From Fidelibacterota bacterium (GTDB lineage Bacteria; Fidelibacterota; UBA8477; JABMPR01): 64,000 nt of DNA. Below are positions 38,813 through 48,926 of this stretch, one piece after another. Position numbers and translations under genes: made by a program. The stretch lies in contig JAIPJF010000016.1 of assembly GCA_021734325.1 (NCBI GenBank), forward strand, positions 1 to 64,000. The letters are read 5' to 3'. The stretch's first letter is position 1; each line of letters starts with the position of its first letter. The notes beneath the pieces were generated by a model. It was not told the origin of the DNA. It saw only the letters and a program-made list of their open reading frames with translations, and did no database searches.

Positions 38813-39493
38813 ATGAGGAACTTGATCAAAATCATTTGGCTGATATATACCCTTGCTGGCCTGGATGGATTCTCTCAATCCTACGATTTCAAGGTCAGAT
38901 ATGGTGTCATTTATGCAGGCTCAGCAGAACTTAGCTACACTCTTGTAGATGGCATTTTAAAGAGTAGTCTGACGATCGCTTCTTCTCCCTGGCTCTCAAA
39001 TTTGTGGACACTTACCGATTCGATTAGTAGTACTTATCATCTCGAAACCGGGAGACTCAAGACCCACTACAAGGCTATCCACGAGGGATCCTATCATCGA
39101 AATTATATGGTTGAATTTGGCGATAGCAACCAAGTTCAAATTAACGATTCAGAGAAGGTCGTTGAGGAAACAAATTTCAAGGACCTGCCGAGTTTACTGT
39201 ACGATCTTTCCCAATATCAATTCAGGGATGGAGATACGCTACAATTTTCGCTTTGGGATGGTCGTTCCTATGGAATGCTCATGCTGGTTGTAGAAAAGGT
39301 TGGGAAACCAAAACTTTTCACACCTTTCGCATTAAGTGGGTGGAAACTCACCCCTTTGAGCAGTACGGACAAATCACGAGAGAATCGGATTCAGCTTGCG
39401 CTGCATCTCTCAAACACAAGACCACACATTCCACTTCGCATAGAAATCGATACAAAATATGGTGGTGTCCTCATGCGTTTGGAAGATCCATAA
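38813..39493 (+). CDS. DUF3108 periplasmic protein
   Basis: The 226-residue protein has a hydrophobic start (LIKIIWLIYTLAGLDGFSQS), probably a signal peptide, and then the DUF3108 pattern: KVRYGVIYAGSAELSY, a mid region with KTHYKAIHEGSYHRN, and a C-terminal half ending PLRIEIDTKYGGVLMRLED. The family has no known function and is common in diderm bacteria. Confidence 0.85.
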   Translation: MRNLIKIIWLIYTLAGLDGFSQSYDFKVRYGVIYAGSAELSYTLVDGILKSSLTIASSPWLSNLWTLTDSISSTYHLETGRLKTHYKAIHEGSYHRNYMVEFGDSNQVQINDSEKVVEETNFKDLPSLLYDLSQYQFRDGDTLQFSLWDGRSYGMLMLVVEKVGKPKLFTPFALSGWKLTPLSSTDKSRENRIQLALHLSNTRPHIPLRIEIDTKYGGVLMRLEDP

Positions 39494-39583
39494 GCGATGT
39501 GAAATCAGTTTTACACGAAGGCTTTAGAGGTTATCTTAATTTACCTATCTATGTGTAGAAACTCAATGTATACGGGATCAATC

Positions 39584-40921
39584 ATGAAACGAAAAATGCT
39601 ATTGTTATTGCTGCCCATCCTATTGTATCCACAGGTTTATGTGCTGGAAGTGAAGGGTACGATTGATATGGGGTTGGCCTATTTTTTTGAGCGGCAGATC
39701 CCGCATTTGAACCAGGCTGGTGGCGATGTCATCATTCTTGATATTGATACCTTTGGTGGTCGCGTTGATGCTGCCACAATGATGAAAAATGCCCTTTTAA
39801 ATTCTGAGATGCCTACAATTGCCTTTATCAACACCAAGGCAATCTCTGCCGGTTCACTTATATCCCTTGCCTGCGATACGATTGTCATGCGATCAGGCGC
39901 CACCATGGGAGCTACAACGGTGGTCGATATATCCAGTAATAAAGCTGGGGAGAAGGCTCAGTCCTACATGCGGGAAGAAATGGCGGCCACGGCAGAGTCG
40001 AAGGGACGTAATCCAGATATTGCGAAAGCGATGGTTGATGAAAGTATTGATATTGATACCCTCATCGTGGCTGAAGGTGACACCCTTTTTCTGGATGATG
40101 TAGAGGGAGCCAAGCCGGGGAAGCTTTTGACCTTGAGAACATCAACGGCTCTCAAATATGGCATGGCTGATTACCAAATGAATTCACTTGATGAGATTCT
40201 GGATCATTTTGGCTATGCCCAGCATGATCTTGTAAAGGTAAAACCTAGCTGGTCGGAGGTGATCGTAAGATTCCTTACCGATCCAATCGTTAGCTCATTG
40301 CTGATGACAATTGGATTCCTGGGTATCATATTCGAGATCCAGAGTCCAGGATGGGGAGTACCGGGGTCAGTAGGTCTGCTTGCCCTCGCCTTATTCTTCT
40401 CAACATCCCTGATAGCCAATCTGGCTAGCGTAACAGAAGTCCTGTTCCTGATCGCCGGTATTATTCTGCTTGGCATAGAAGCCTTTGTCATACCCGGATT
40501 CGGTGTGGTCGGAATTGTCGGAATTGTTTTAATGATCTATGCCATGTTCACCATGTTACTTCCCGTAGCACCGACACCAACGGACATAAATTCAGCACTT
40601 TGGGGACTGAGCATAGCAGTTATTGGTGGTTTATTCGGTCTGTGGTTTATGATCAAGCGGATGCTGAGAACCAAGGCCTGGGGGCGAATAAGTTTAGATA
40701 CAAGCGAAACCCGTACAGAGGGCTATAGTGGTAGTATTGGTTTGGAAGATTATCTTGGCAAAACAGGAGTGGCCATCACCAAACTTCGACCTGCTGGAAC
40801 AGCTTTGATCGATGGTAAGCGTCTGGATGTCGTTACCACGGGAGATTACATTGAAAAAGAAACGGAGATAGTGATTCGTCGTATTGATGGCAATCGCATC
40901 GTCGTGGATAAAAATAATTAA
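39584..40921 (+). CDS. nfeD: NfeD family membrane serine protease
   Basis: Long NfeD proteins (ClpP class serine protease plus membrane domain plus OB fold) work with SPFH proteins. The 445-residue protein has a signal region, then a ClpP-like domain with [34 protein letters not shown] (catalytic Ser) and [11 protein letters not shown] (Lys), four membrane helices (about residues 235-360), and the C-terminal OB fold ([35 protein letters not shown]). The floA gene follows 20 bases later, the standard pairing. Confidence 0.95.
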   Translation: MKRKMLLLLLPILLYPQVYVLEVKGTIDMGLAYFFERQIPHLNQAGGDVIILDIDTFGGRVDAATMMKNALLNSEMPTIAFINTKAISAGSLISLACDTIVMRSGATMGATTVVDISSNKAGEKAQSYMREEMAATAESKGRNPDIAKAMVDESIDIDTLIVAEGDTLFLDDVEGAKPGKLLTLRTSTALKYGMADYQMNSLDEILDHFGYAQHDLVKVKPSWSEVIVRFLTDPIVSSLLMTIGFLGIIFEIQSPGWGVPGSVGLLALALFFSTSLIANLASVTEVLFLIAGIILLGIEAFVIPGFGVVGIVGIVLMIYAMFTMLLPVAPTPTDINSALWGLSIAVIGGLFGLWFMIKRMLRTKAWGRISLDTSETRTEGYSGSIGLEDYLGKTGVAITKLRPAGTALIDGKRLDVVTTGDYIEKETEIVIRRIDGNRIVVDKNN

Positions 40922-40941
40922 TATATAAATCTGGAGGAATT

Positions 40942-41916
40942 GTGGAAGCACTACCCTTAATGTTCATCCTGGTTGGCCTCATCGCCTTCCTGATTTTATT
41001 CACCTATTTTATTCCAATCGGATTGTGGATCAGTGCTGCGGCCGCTCAAGTCTACGTGGGCTTGCTCACCCTGATCGGTATGCGACTGAGAAGGATACCA
41101 CCACCCTTGATCATCAATTCATTGGTGAGTGCCAGAAAGGCAGGTTTGGGTCTGGATACGAATGTTCTGGAAGCGCATTTCCTGGCAGGTGGTGATGTAA
41201 GAAAGGTTGTTCTCGCGCTTATCGCTGCCGATAAAGCAAATATTGAGTTGGAATTCCAACGTGCCGCAGCGATCGATCTTGCGGGGCGCGATGTGCTTGA
41301 TGCTGTCAAAATGAGTGTTAATCCCCGGGTTATCGAGACGCCCAAAGTCTCTGCCATCGCAAAGGACGGTATCCAGTTATTCGCGATTGCGAAGGTTACT
41401 GTACGCGCAAATATAGATCGTCTAATTGGTGGTGCGGGTGAGGAAACTGTGTTAGCCAGAGTTGGAGAAGGTATCGTTAGCTCGATTGGATCCTCAAAAT
41501 CTCACAAAGAGGTTCTTGAGAATCCAGATATCATTTCAAAGAATGTACTCGCCAAAGGATTAGATGCAGGTACAGCCTTTGAAATCCTTTCCATCGATAT
41601 TGCCGATGTTGATGTTGGTAAGAATATTGGTGCAACTCTGCAAATGGATCAGGCAGACGCTGACAAAAACATCGCCCAGGCTGTGGCTGAGAAGAGAAGA
41701 GCAATGGCTGTGGCTCAAGAGCAAGAAATGAAGGCCAAGACGCAGGAGATGCGGGCCAAGGTGGTTGAGGCAGAAGCTGAAGTTCCCAAGGCCATGGCAG
41801 AAGCATTCCGCGCTGGTCACCTGGGTATTATGGATTATTACAGAATGGAGAACATCCAGGCTGATTCATCCATGCGGAAGAATATCTCTGATCCAAATAA
41901 ACCTGATACGAAATAG
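40942..41916 (+). CDS. floA: Flotillin-like protein FloA
   Basis: FloA organises membrane microdomains. The 324-residue protein starts at GTG with a GGAGG site. It has an N-terminal hydrophobic hairpin (residues 5-50), the SPFH domain with [24 protein letters not shown]-like sequence, [29 protein letters not shown], and a C-terminal Ala/Glu-rich coiled coil ([28 protein letters not shown]). It is coupled with nfeD. Confidence 0.96.
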   Translation: MEALPLMFILVGLIAFLILFTYFIPIGLWISAAAAQVYVGLLTLIGMRLRRIPPPLIINSLVSARKAGLGLDTNVLEAHFLAGGDVRKVVLALIAADKANIELEFQRAAAIDLAGRDVLDAVKMSVNPRVIETPKVSAIAKDGIQLFAIAKVTVRANIDRLIGGAGEETVLARVGEGIVSSIGSSKSHKEVLENPDIISKNVLAKGLDAGTAFEILSIDIADVDVGKNIGATLQMDQADADKNIAQAVAEKRRAMAVAQEQEMKAKTQEMRAKVVEAEAEVPKAMAEAFRAGHLGIMDYYRMENIQADSSMRKNISDPNKPDTK

Positions 41917-41925
41917 GTCCATTTA

Positions 41926-42411
41926 ATGGAGAATATCGGCCCAGTCGTTTTATTTGTGCTATACATGGCAATATCAGCCTGGGCAAAGCAGAGAAAACGA
42001 ATGGCAGCTGCTCAGGGTAGCGAATTGTCAAACACTGTCCCAGGGAAGGAGCAGATCCAAGCTCCCTCGCAGGCAATGAGCTTCTTTGATCAGATTAAAA
42101 AAGAGCTGTTTCAGGAGGAGATTGAACCGCCTCAGATGGAGTTCTATGATGAAGCAATTGAATTGGAGGAGGAGCCGTACATCGCAGTGGAAACTGTGGT
42201 GCCTCAATTTACAGAAGGATCACTTTCTCCTCAGGAACGTATGCGGGCACCGGCATTGGTTACCAATGATATTGGGAATCAATCCTCCAAAATAAGATTG
42301 GATCAAATTCTGGCTCCTTATTCAAGCGTACAACAGGGAATCATTCTGAGTGAGATTTTGGGAAACCCCAAGGCAATGCGTCAAAACAAAGATTGGTTCC
42401 ATAATAGATAG
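41926..42411 (+). CDS. Small membrane-anchored protein downstream of floA
   Basis: I do not recognise a named family. The 161-residue product starts with one membrane helix (IGPVVLFVLYMAISAWA), then a basic patch, a long acidic low-complexity middle (PQMEFYDEAIELEEEPYIAVE) and a short C-terminal motif GIILSEILGNPKAMRQ that looks conserved. It lies nine bases after floA, so it may be a microdomain partner. The bidirectional terminator follows. Confidence 0.7.
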   Translation: MENIGPVVLFVLYMAISAWAKQRKRMAAAQGSELSNTVPGKEQIQAPSQAMSFFDQIKKELFQEEIEPPQMEFYDEAIELEEEPYIAVETVVPQFTEGSLSPQERMRAPALVTNDIGNQSSKIRLDQILAPYSSVQQGIILSEILGNPKAMRQNKDWFHNR

Positions 42412-42427
42412 GTAAAAAGCAACAAAT

Positions 42428-42460
42428 AAAAAAGGCTGAGATTTTTCTCAGCCTTTTTTG
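42428..42460. terminator. Bidirectional intrinsic terminator
   Basis: AAAAAAGGCTGAG (42428-42440) and CTCAGCCTTTTTT (42447-42459) form a 13-base-pair perfect stem with a six-base loop. The run of T on one strand and of A on the other lets it end both the floA cluster and the convergent minus-strand operon. Confidence 0.92.
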
Positions 42461-42484
42461 TTAATAATAGCAAAAACTTGAGAA

Positions 42485-43675
42485 CTATTTTTTTTCCTCT
42501 TGAGATTCCTCAGTATTCGCCTTCTCCTCGTCCTCAGTTTCTCTTTCAGCCTCTTCTTCCGCTCTGTCATCAGCATCTTTTCTGGCGATAAGGTCCTGAT
42601 CGTCCTTGTTCTTGGTGAGCACAATAAAGGAGGTTGCAAAGCCTGTGGCCAATGTTGAAAGTGCATAAGCAGGAATAGCCAAATAGGCTGCCAGTGAAAC
42701 AAATGCTACCAGAACTCCGCTCACTGCCTGTGTAAAGGTAGTTGAGATGATGGGAGCAGAACCACAGCCCCCACAACATGCTTCTGGAATACACGCCGGG
42801 GTAAGACAGGCTGGAATCTCATAATAACTGGGTAAGAAATTAAAATTCCCAAAAAGATCCAGACCAACCTGTTTGATAGCAATAAAGGCGTCACCCATGA
42901 TCAATTCATGGCCAAAGATCATACGAATGAGTTTGAAAGCCGATAATATGAAAAGATAAAAGATATGATATCCGAAAAACGCCAAGGCAGTAATTATAAC
43001 TGTGTAGGTGATCAGTCTTACCGGTTGGTTCCAAAGCAGCGTATAGGAGCTGAACATTGAGCCCATGGTATCTTCTTCAGCACAGGCAACAATACTGGGG
43101 GACATGAATAGCCCTGTAGCAAGAGCCAAAATTGAGAAAACAAGAAACAGGGCGGTAGGGAGAAATATGACAAAAAGAAATCCATAAAGTAGAATATCCA
43201 GCACGGGCCATTGAGCCAACCAACCTAAAATTCCAGCCAGGACAACAAAGAAACCAATAGTGATTGCAATTGATATCGGACCAAAGAATACAGGGAACCA
43301 ATTCTTAAATGCCCATTTCCACCCATCTTTGGAGGAATAGAATAAATTTCCCTTATACTCTTTGATGGTGATTTTTGCCACGGCGGTTGCTGCCAAAGCA
43401 ATGGTAATAACTGTAAATATATAAGATAAAGCGATAAAAAATTTGCCGATTGTAGTCGTGATAAGACAACTAACGCAGGTCGGCATCAGATGGAAATGAT
43501 TCCATATGCTACCGAAAGAATTGCCTTCAACAAGTGAAGCGGCATAAGCCATTGAGAGATGTACCACATAGGCGACCAGGAGGGCCTCAAGCATGACTAA
43601 TGTTCTGCGACCTAACGCTAGCCTGGGTACGCGGAACATATCCTTAAAATTAAAATACAGCTGGGTTTCAAGCAT
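42485..43675 (-). CDS. Polytopic membrane protein with Cys cluster and charged tail
   Basis: I do not recognise the family. The 396-residue product has about seven to eight hydrophobic segments (for example FIALSYIFTVITIALAATAVA, FVVLAGILGWLAQWPVLDILLYGFLFVIFLPTALFLVFSILALATG). Cysteines are clustered in predicted loops: LMPTCVSCLI near residue 66 and CLTPACIPEACCGGCGS near 300, which could bind metal or form disulfides. The C-terminal 40 residues are very rich in Glu, Asp and Lys. The ATG at 43675 has GGAGAT upstream. It is the last gene of the minus-strand group after the SPOR lipoprotein. Confidence 0.8.
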   Translation of the reverse strand: MLETQLYFNFKDMFRVPRLALGRRTLVMLEALLVAYVVHLSMAYAASLVEGNSFGSIWNHFHLMPTCVSCLITTTIGKFFIALSYIFTVITIALAATAVAKITIKEYKGNLFYSSKDGWKWAFKNWFPVFFGPISIAITIGFFVVLAGILGWLAQWPVLDILLYGFLFVIFLPTALFLVFSILALATGLFMSPSIVACAEEDTMGSMFSSYTLLWNQPVRLITYTVIITALAFFGYHIFYLFILSAFKLIRMIFGHELIMGDAFIAIKQVGLDLFGNFNFLPSYYEIPACLTPACIPEACCGGCGSAPIISTTFTQAVSGVLVAFVSLAAYLAIPAYALSTLATGFATSFIVLTKNKDDQDLIARKDADDRAEEEAERETEDEEKANTEESQEEKK

Positions 43676-43714
43676 AAAATGATCTCCGAAAGTTTAGCAT
43701 GATATTATGAGGGT

Positions 43715-44560
43715 CTACATTTCCTTGCGAACATAATCTACCCAAACAGGCAAATTAGTCTGCTGCTGTATCTGTTTTGCATACGCTACTGCTGCAGCCT
43801 GTTCCTGAAAGTTGCCGACCCTCAGTCGGAAGTAGATTTCATCCTTGTCCTTAAAGAAGGCACGCTGGATATAACTATCAATACCGTAGTTATCCAAAAG
43901 CTCCTGCGAGGCAACCTGTGCCTCTTCCAGGGAGGGCCAGGAAGAGACCTGAATGGTGAAGGTCTTCGTTGCACGGGGGATCAGATTCCCACGGCTTTCC
44001 TTGGCAATCGTCTTTTTTGCAGATTGTTTTTTAATGGTTGGTTTCCGGCTAATCGCAGCCTTGGCCTTGTTTGGAGTGACTATTTTCTCCAGATATCTGC
44101 GCTGGTCACCGGAATCGGTTAATGAGCTCACTTTTGGCGTATCAGATATAGTTGTATCCCCGTTATAGCCAGAATCTATCAAGTATTTTGGAATCTGAGC
44201 ATTAAGGAGGGTGCTATCCTGAACGACCACAGCCTCATAGTTATACTTAGTTTCTTCAGACTCATTGTCTTTGGTGAGTTTTAATATGATATTGTACTCA
44301 CCAGGAACATCGGGTTTAAAAGATACTTGATTAGCTGTATCAGAAGGGAGAAATCCGCTGATTTTACTGCTGTCGGGTAATTGAGCAAATACCCAGCGAG
44401 CACCCTCAACACCAGCGGTATCCTCAACCGCCAGGGTGACATATTCACCAACATTAATCTCATCGCGTCCAAACCATGAATCCCACAAACTGCAACCACT
44501 AACAGTGGCAATTATCAAGATGCTTCCAGCGATTTGGTTCAAGTTCGGGCGTCGAGTCAT
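43715..44560 (-). CDS. SPOR-domain lipoprotein
   Basis: The 281-residue protein has a lipobox (VSGCSLW) after a signal helix, a beta-rich segment (residues 35-110) that looks like an immunoglobulin-like or PKD-type fold (VTLAVEDTAGVEGARWVFAQLPD, SFKPDVPGEYNIILKLT), a basic linker, and a C-terminal SPOR domain (FTIQVSSWPSLEEAQVASQELL to YFRLRVGNFQEQAAAVAYAKQI). SPOR domains bind denuded peptidoglycan, often at division septa. Confidence 0.87.
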   Translation of the reverse strand: MTRRPNLNQIAGSILIIATVSGCSLWDSWFGRDEINVGEYVTLAVEDTAGVEGARWVFAQLPDSSKISGFLPSDTANQVSFKPDVPGEYNIILKLTKDNESEETKYNYEAVVVQDSTLLNAQIPKYLIDSGYNGDTTISDTPKVSSLTDSGDQRRYLEKIVTPNKAKAAISRKPTIKKQSAKKTIAKESRGNLIPRATKTFTIQVSSWPSLEEAQVASQELLDNYGIDSYIQRAFFKDKDEIYFRLRVGNFQEQAAAVAYAKQIQQQTNLPVWVDYVRKEM

Positions 44561-44586
44561 TTCTGCCTCCTGATACAGACTAGTAA

Positions 44587-45015
44587 TTACAGATTAGAGG
44601 CGATAATTTCAGCCTCACTAAAGAAAAATGCAATCTCTTTCTCTGCATTTTCATCAGAGTCAGAGCCATGGACTGCATTTCGGCCTTTATTTTCGGCATA
44701 AAGCTTTCTGATCGTGCCCTCAGCGGCTTCAGCAGGGTCTGTGGCACCAATCGTATCACGCCATGATTGAACTGCATTCTCCTTTTTCAAGGCCATGACA
44801 AAGGTCTGACCTGAGGACATAAATTCTACCAACTCGTCATAAAAGGGACGTTCGCGGTGGACAGCATAAAATTCCCTTGCCTGAGCTTTTGTAATGAGAG
44901 TCAATCTGCCAGCACTGATTTGAAATCCAGCAGCCAGGGTGGCATCGATCACTTTGCCGAGTTTGCCGGAAGCAATTGCATCCGGCTTGATCATTGCGAA
45001 GGTTTTATTACCCAA
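44587..45015 (-). CDS. ndk: Nucleoside diphosphate kinase
   Basis: Ndk exchanges the terminal phosphate between nucleoside triphosphates. The 142-residue protein begins TFAMIKPDAI and has the catalytic His in NAVHGSDS, with GATDPAEAAEGTIRK upstream of it. Placed next to sucC and sucD, it can turn the GTP or ATP formed by succinyl-CoA synthetase into other triphosphates. Confidence 0.98.
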   Translation of the reverse strand: MGNKTFAMIKPDAIASGKLGKVIDATLAAGFQISAGRLTLITKAQAREFYAVHRERPFYDELVEFMSSGQTFVMALKKENAVQSWRDTIGATDPAEAAEGTIRKLYAENKGRNAVHGSDSDENAEKEIAFFFSEAEIIASNL

Positions 45016-45043
45016 TTTTTCTAACTCCTTTATTCCTGTTTCT

Positions 45044-45916
45044 TTATTTATTTAATACTTTTTCCATAAGTTCACCGATCCCAGCAGGACTCTCAGAAAC
45101 GGCTATTCCGGCAGATTTAAGTGCAGCAATTTTGTCAGACGCAGTGCCTTTACCACCCGAAATGATGGCACCGGCATGACCCATGCGACGTCCCGGAGGC
45201 GCCGTTGTACCTGCAATAAAAGCAACAATGGGCTTTTTAAAATTTTCCTTGGCCCATGTGGCAGCTTCTTCCTCTGCCGTACCACCAATCTCGCCAATCA
45301 TGACGACAGCATCTGTTCCACTATCCTCATTAAAAAGTTTTAGCAGATCAATAAAATTTGATCCAATGATAGGATCACCACCGATACCAATGCAGGTCGA
45401 CTGCCCAATCCCACGTTCACTCAATTGATGGACTGCTTCATAGGTAAGTGTACCACTTCTTGAGATTACTCCCACCTTTCCTTCCTGGTGAATAAATCCG
45501 GGCATAATCCCAACTTTTCCTGCTCCAGGAGTGATAACTCCTGGGCAGTTAGGTCCCACCAAGCGAGTCTTTTTGCCAGCCATATAGCTGTGAACTTTTA
45601 CCATATCAGCAGTTGGTATGCCTTCTGTTATACAAATAACTAGGTCCAAATCAGCATCGACAGCTTCCATGATAGCATCAGCTGCAAAGGGCGGTGGAAC
45701 AAAAATAACACTCGTATTTGCCCCAGCTTTATCTCTCGCTTCCTGAACCGTATTGAAGATCGGAATGCCCGAGTCTGAGGTATGTCCACCCTTACCAGGT
45801 GTTACTCCTGCGACAACATTTGTTCCATAGTCTATCATCTGAGCCGTGTGGAAGGATCCCTCACTGCCAGTGATGCCCTGAACCACTAATTTGGTATTAT
45901 TATTTATTAAAATCAT
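45044..45916 (-). CDS. sucD: Succinate-CoA ligase subunit alpha
   Basis: The alpha subunit carries the CoA-binding site and the phosphohistidine. The 290-residue protein has [59 protein letters not shown] and the active-site His in [17 protein letters not shown]. It follows sucC with a four-base gap. Confidence 0.98.
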   Translation of the reverse strand: MILINNNTKLVVQGITGSEGSFHTAQMIDYGTNVVAGVTPGKGGHTSDSGIPIFNTVQEARDKAGANTSVIFVPPPFAADAIMEAVDADLDLVICITEGIPTADMVKVHSYMAGKKTRLVGPNCPGVITPGAGKVGIMPGFIHQEGKVGVISRSGTLTYEAVHQLSERGIGQSTCIGIGGDPIIGSNFIDLLKLFNEDSGTDAVVMIGEIGGTAEEEAATWAKENFKKPIVAFIAGTTAPPGRRMGHAGAIISGGKGTASDKIAALKSAGIAVSESPAGIGELMEKVLNK

Positions 45917-45920
45917 TCCA

Positions 45921-47084
45921 CTACTCCTTGATCGCGGCAGTTACTTTTTCTGCAGCTTCAGCCAAACCACTGGCCACTATAAAATCCATATTTGAATCTG
46001 CCAGAATCTGGGCACCTTCTTTGGCATTTGTGCCAGCGAGGCGCACGACAACTGGAATATCTACCTTGACCTCATTCAGAGCTTGAACGATACCTTGTGC
46101 GATCCTGTCACAACGAACAATGCCACCAAAAATATTTATAAGCACTGCTTTTACATTACGATCACTCATAATAATTCTGAATCCATTGGCCACTGTTTCC
46201 GGATTCGCTACACCCCCAACATCAAGAAAATTTGCCGGTTCACCACCATAAAGCTTGATAATATCCATGGTGCCCATGGCCAGACCGGCACCATTGACCA
46301 TACAACCGACATTCCCATCCAGCTTGATGTAATTCAGATTGTACTTCGAAGCTTCAACCTCTGAAGGTTCCTCTTCACTCAGATCCCGAAATTCCAAGAT
46401 GTCAGGATGACGAAAAAGAGCATTATCATCAAAGTTCATTTTTGCATCGAGGGCCATCACATCACCGGAACCAGTAACCACAAGGGGGTTGATCTCAACA
46501 AGGGATGCATCGGACGAACTAAAGGCTTTCCACAGTGCAAACATGAACTTTAATCCCTGTTTTACCTGAACACCTTCCAGTCCCAGGGCATAAGCCAGTT
46601 TGCGTGCCTGGAAACTCTGAAGCCCAATACCAGGATCAATCCATTCCTTGATGATCTTCTCAGGCGTCTCCGCAGCGACCTTTTCGATCTCCATGCCGCC
46701 TTCTGTTGAGACCATAAAGACATATTTTCCGCTCTGTCTATCAAGAACGATACCCATATACAGCTCACGAAAAATATCTATGCCCTCTTCAATAAGTAAG
46801 CGGGCAACTTTTTTCCCAGCGGGACCTGTTTGATGTGTCACCAAGGTTTTGCCCAGGATATCCTTGGCGTGTTGGGAGACATCATCCAGGTTTTTGGCTA
46901 TTTTTACACCCCCAGCTTTTCCACGACCCCCGGCATGAATCTGAGCCTTGACCACAAAAATATTTGAGTCAAGCGTTTTGGCGACTTTCAGAGCTTCTTC
47001 TACAGAGAATGCGACACCTCCCTTTGGGACGGGTACATCATATTTCCGGAAGATCTCCTTCGCCTGATACTCATGAATATTCAT
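45921..47084 (-). CDS. sucC: Succinate-CoA ligase subunit beta
   Basis: The beta subunit binds the nucleotide and succinate. The 387-residue protein opens [23 protein letters not shown], has the ATP-grasp region ([20 protein letters not shown]), [21 protein letters not shown] and the C-terminal [16 protein letters not shown]. It is upstream of sucD and ndk in one minus-strand operon. Confidence 0.98.
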   Translation of the reverse strand: MNIHEYQAKEIFRKYDVPVPKGGVAFSVEEALKVAKTLDSNIFVVKAQIHAGGRGKAGGVKIAKNLDDVSQHAKDILGKTLVTHQTGPAGKKVARLLIEEGIDIFRELYMGIVLDRQSGKYVFMVSTEGGMEIEKVAAETPEKIIKEWIDPGIGLQSFQARKLAYALGLEGVQVKQGLKFMFALWKAFSSSDASLVEINPLVVTGSGDVMALDAKMNFDDNALFRHPDILEFRDLSEEEPSEVEASKYNLNYIKLDGNVGCMVNGAGLAMGTMDIIKLYGGEPANFLDVGGVANPETVANGFRIIMSDRNVKAVLINIFGGIVRCDRIAQGIVQALNEVKVDIPVVVRLAGTNAKEGAQILADSNMDFIVASGLAEAAEKVTAAIKE

Positions 47085-47144
47085 GTATTATTTCCTTATT
47101 TATATTTTTTTTGCATGTGTGTAATTCAATTGAACTGGCGACCA

Positions 47145-48101
47145 TCATTTTGTGATGATCGTGCCCAGTTTACCACTAGCATCCTTTTTGATACTATCAA
47201 TGCTGGTGATGATGACGCGTTTCCCCCCGTTTTCAAGAAAGCTAATGCTGGCCTCAATTTTTGGACCCATGCTCCCAGGAGGGAAATGACCCTCAGCCAT
47301 ATATTTTTTAAGCGCTTCAAGAGAAATATTAGACAGATGATGTTCATTTGCCTTGCCATAATTCAAGGCAACCTGTTCGATATCTGTAAAAATGTAGAGA
47401 AAATCAGCTCCAATTTGATTCGCCAGTAATGCTGAGGCCTTATCCTTATCGATTACTGCATCCAGACCTTCCAGATTTCCATTTATGTCCCTGAATGCCG
47501 GGACACCTCCGCCACCAACGGCTATAACGATATGGCCCATTTCAATAAGTTGCTTGATGACATCTGAGTTGATAATATCTCTCGGTTCGGGAGAGGGGAC
47601 TACCCGTCTCCAGAGACCATTATCAAGCTGCTTGATAGTCCATCCGAATTGTTTGGCTTTTGCTTTTGCATCGATCTCCGGCATGGCAGAACCGATATAC
47701 TTGGTGGGATTTAAAATGGAGGGATCATTTTCATCGACCAGAACCTGGGAAATCAGTGTAACGACGTGTCGTTGAATTCCTTCTCTTCTCAACCGATTTA
47801 TCAGCGATTGTTCAATCATGTATCCCATTCCACCTTCAGTATCTGCCACATTAATACCGAGGGGTAAATAGGGTACGGAATCAGCCAATTGTTCAGCCCG
47901 TAGAGCAGCATTGCCTACCTGGGGTCCATTTCCGTGAGTGATCACAGGAATGATATCCTGATTTAACAGGTCAATAACTGCATCCAGACTTTGTCTGGTC
48001 TGCTTGAATTGGTTGGCTATTGAATCGACTTTATCAGACGGTGAAAGTGCATTTCCGCCCAGTGCGACAACTGCTTTCTGCAATAGATTCTCCTTATACA
48101 T
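47145..48101 (-). CDS. arcC: Carbamate kinase
   Basis: Carbamate kinase makes ATP from carbamoyl phosphate, or runs the other way. The 318-residue protein shows AVVALGGNALSPSD, ITHGNGPQVGNAALR, IAVGGGGVPAFRDINGNLEGLDAVIDKDKASALLA and FPPGSMGPKIEASISFL. The ATG at 48101 was preferred to a TTG at 48110. arcA and arcB are not nearby; it lies between the LolA-like gene and sucC. Confidence 0.95.
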   Translation of the reverse strand: MYKENLLQKAVVALGGNALSPSDKVDSIANQFKQTRQSLDAVIDLLNQDIIPVITHGNGPQVGNAALRAEQLADSVPYLPLGINVADTEGGMGYMIEQSLINRLRREGIQRHVVTLISQVLVDENDPSILNPTKYIGSAMPEIDAKAKAKQFGWTIKQLDNGLWRRVVPSPEPRDIINSDVIKQLIEMGHIVIAVGGGGVPAFRDINGNLEGLDAVIDKDKASALLANQIGADFLYIFTDIEQVALNYGKANEHHLSNISLEALKKYMAEGHFPPGSMGPKIEASISFLENGGKRVIITSIDSIKKDASGKLGTIITK

Positions 48102-48200
48102 TAAAAGCAAAGTAATGTATTTGTGACGATTTGAAACTCAACTCAAATCAGCCGGATGAAGTTATTTTTTAGATACTGAAGATACTTCCAGGAAGCGGTG

Positions 48201-48926
48201 TCATTCTTGAATTTTATCTGTCGCTTCATCCTCGAAACGATAGTCAGGAATACCCTGATTGACCTTGTAATTACTGAACTGAATATTTATTGATCCTTCC
48301 AACCATTCATCATTCATACTTTGCTCAAATGCCTTCATTTCAGTCGGTCTTTTTCCAAGGCGTTGGATATTCTTAAAATCCGGAGGAAATATCATTTGGA
48401 TATTGGTTGTAGCAGGCAGGGCGATGCCATTCTCTTCTAAATACTCAGATTCCAGATTGAAGAACCGCTTCCCTTCATTGATTGCCCAGGCCTGGTAAAT
48501 ACTGCCAGTCATCTGATCGATATAGAAACCTACCTGTCCGGCCTGGTTCATGAACGTGTCCTCTAAAAGTATCTCAAACACAGGTCTTCCATTGATTGTA
48601 GTGTCAGCAACCGGAGTCAGTGATAGGGAGTCCTTGAGGAAAGTGAAGAAAGGTTGAATACCCTGCTTGGGAACAATGGCAAAACCTTTCACCTCGACTT
48701 TGCTTTTGTCCGGTGCCTTGTATAAATAATGCACATTGCGGGTGGGCATTCGAAAGCCGGGGATATTCAGAGCAAGTTTGATATCGACTTCATAATCTTC
48801 GATCTGTGACCAACTCTTCAGCATGAGTGAATTCAGCTCATCACTCGTTGGAAGTTTTTGTGGAAATGCGGTCGCCTGCAGTCCCAAAAGGACCAGGAGG
48901 GTAAGGCGGAATCGATAATTGATCAC
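48201..48926 (-). CDS. Secreted LolA-like lipid-binding protein
   Basis: The 241-residue product starts at GTG and overlaps the ABC permease stop by four bases. It has a signal peptide (RLTLLVLLGLQATAFPQK) and then a sequence pattern like LolA/LolB folds: SWSQIEDYEVDIKLALNI, a long run of strands with VHYLYKAPDKSKVEVKGF, YIDQMTGSIYQAWAIN and IQMIFPPDF. Such domains form a half-barrel with a hydrophobic pocket for lipid. The family match is inferred from shape, not from strong motifs. The context is an ABC exporter. Confidence 0.65.
   Translation of the reverse strand: MINYRFRLTLLVLLGLQATAFPQKLPTSDELNSLMLKSWSQIEDYEVDIKLALNIPGFRMPTRNVHYLYKAPDKSKVEVKGFAIVPKQGIQPFFTFLKDSLSLTPVADTTINGRPVFEILLEDTFMNQAGQVGFYIDQMTGSIYQAWAINEGKRFFNLESEYLEENGIALPATTNIQMIFPPDFKNIQRLGKRPTEMKAFEQSMNDEWLEGSINIQFSNYKVNQGIPDYRFEDEATDKIQE

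Noticed and set aside
41926-42411. YqfB, the third gene of the Bacillus nfeD-floA cluster
   Set aside because: Position matches but no sequence features support the identity.
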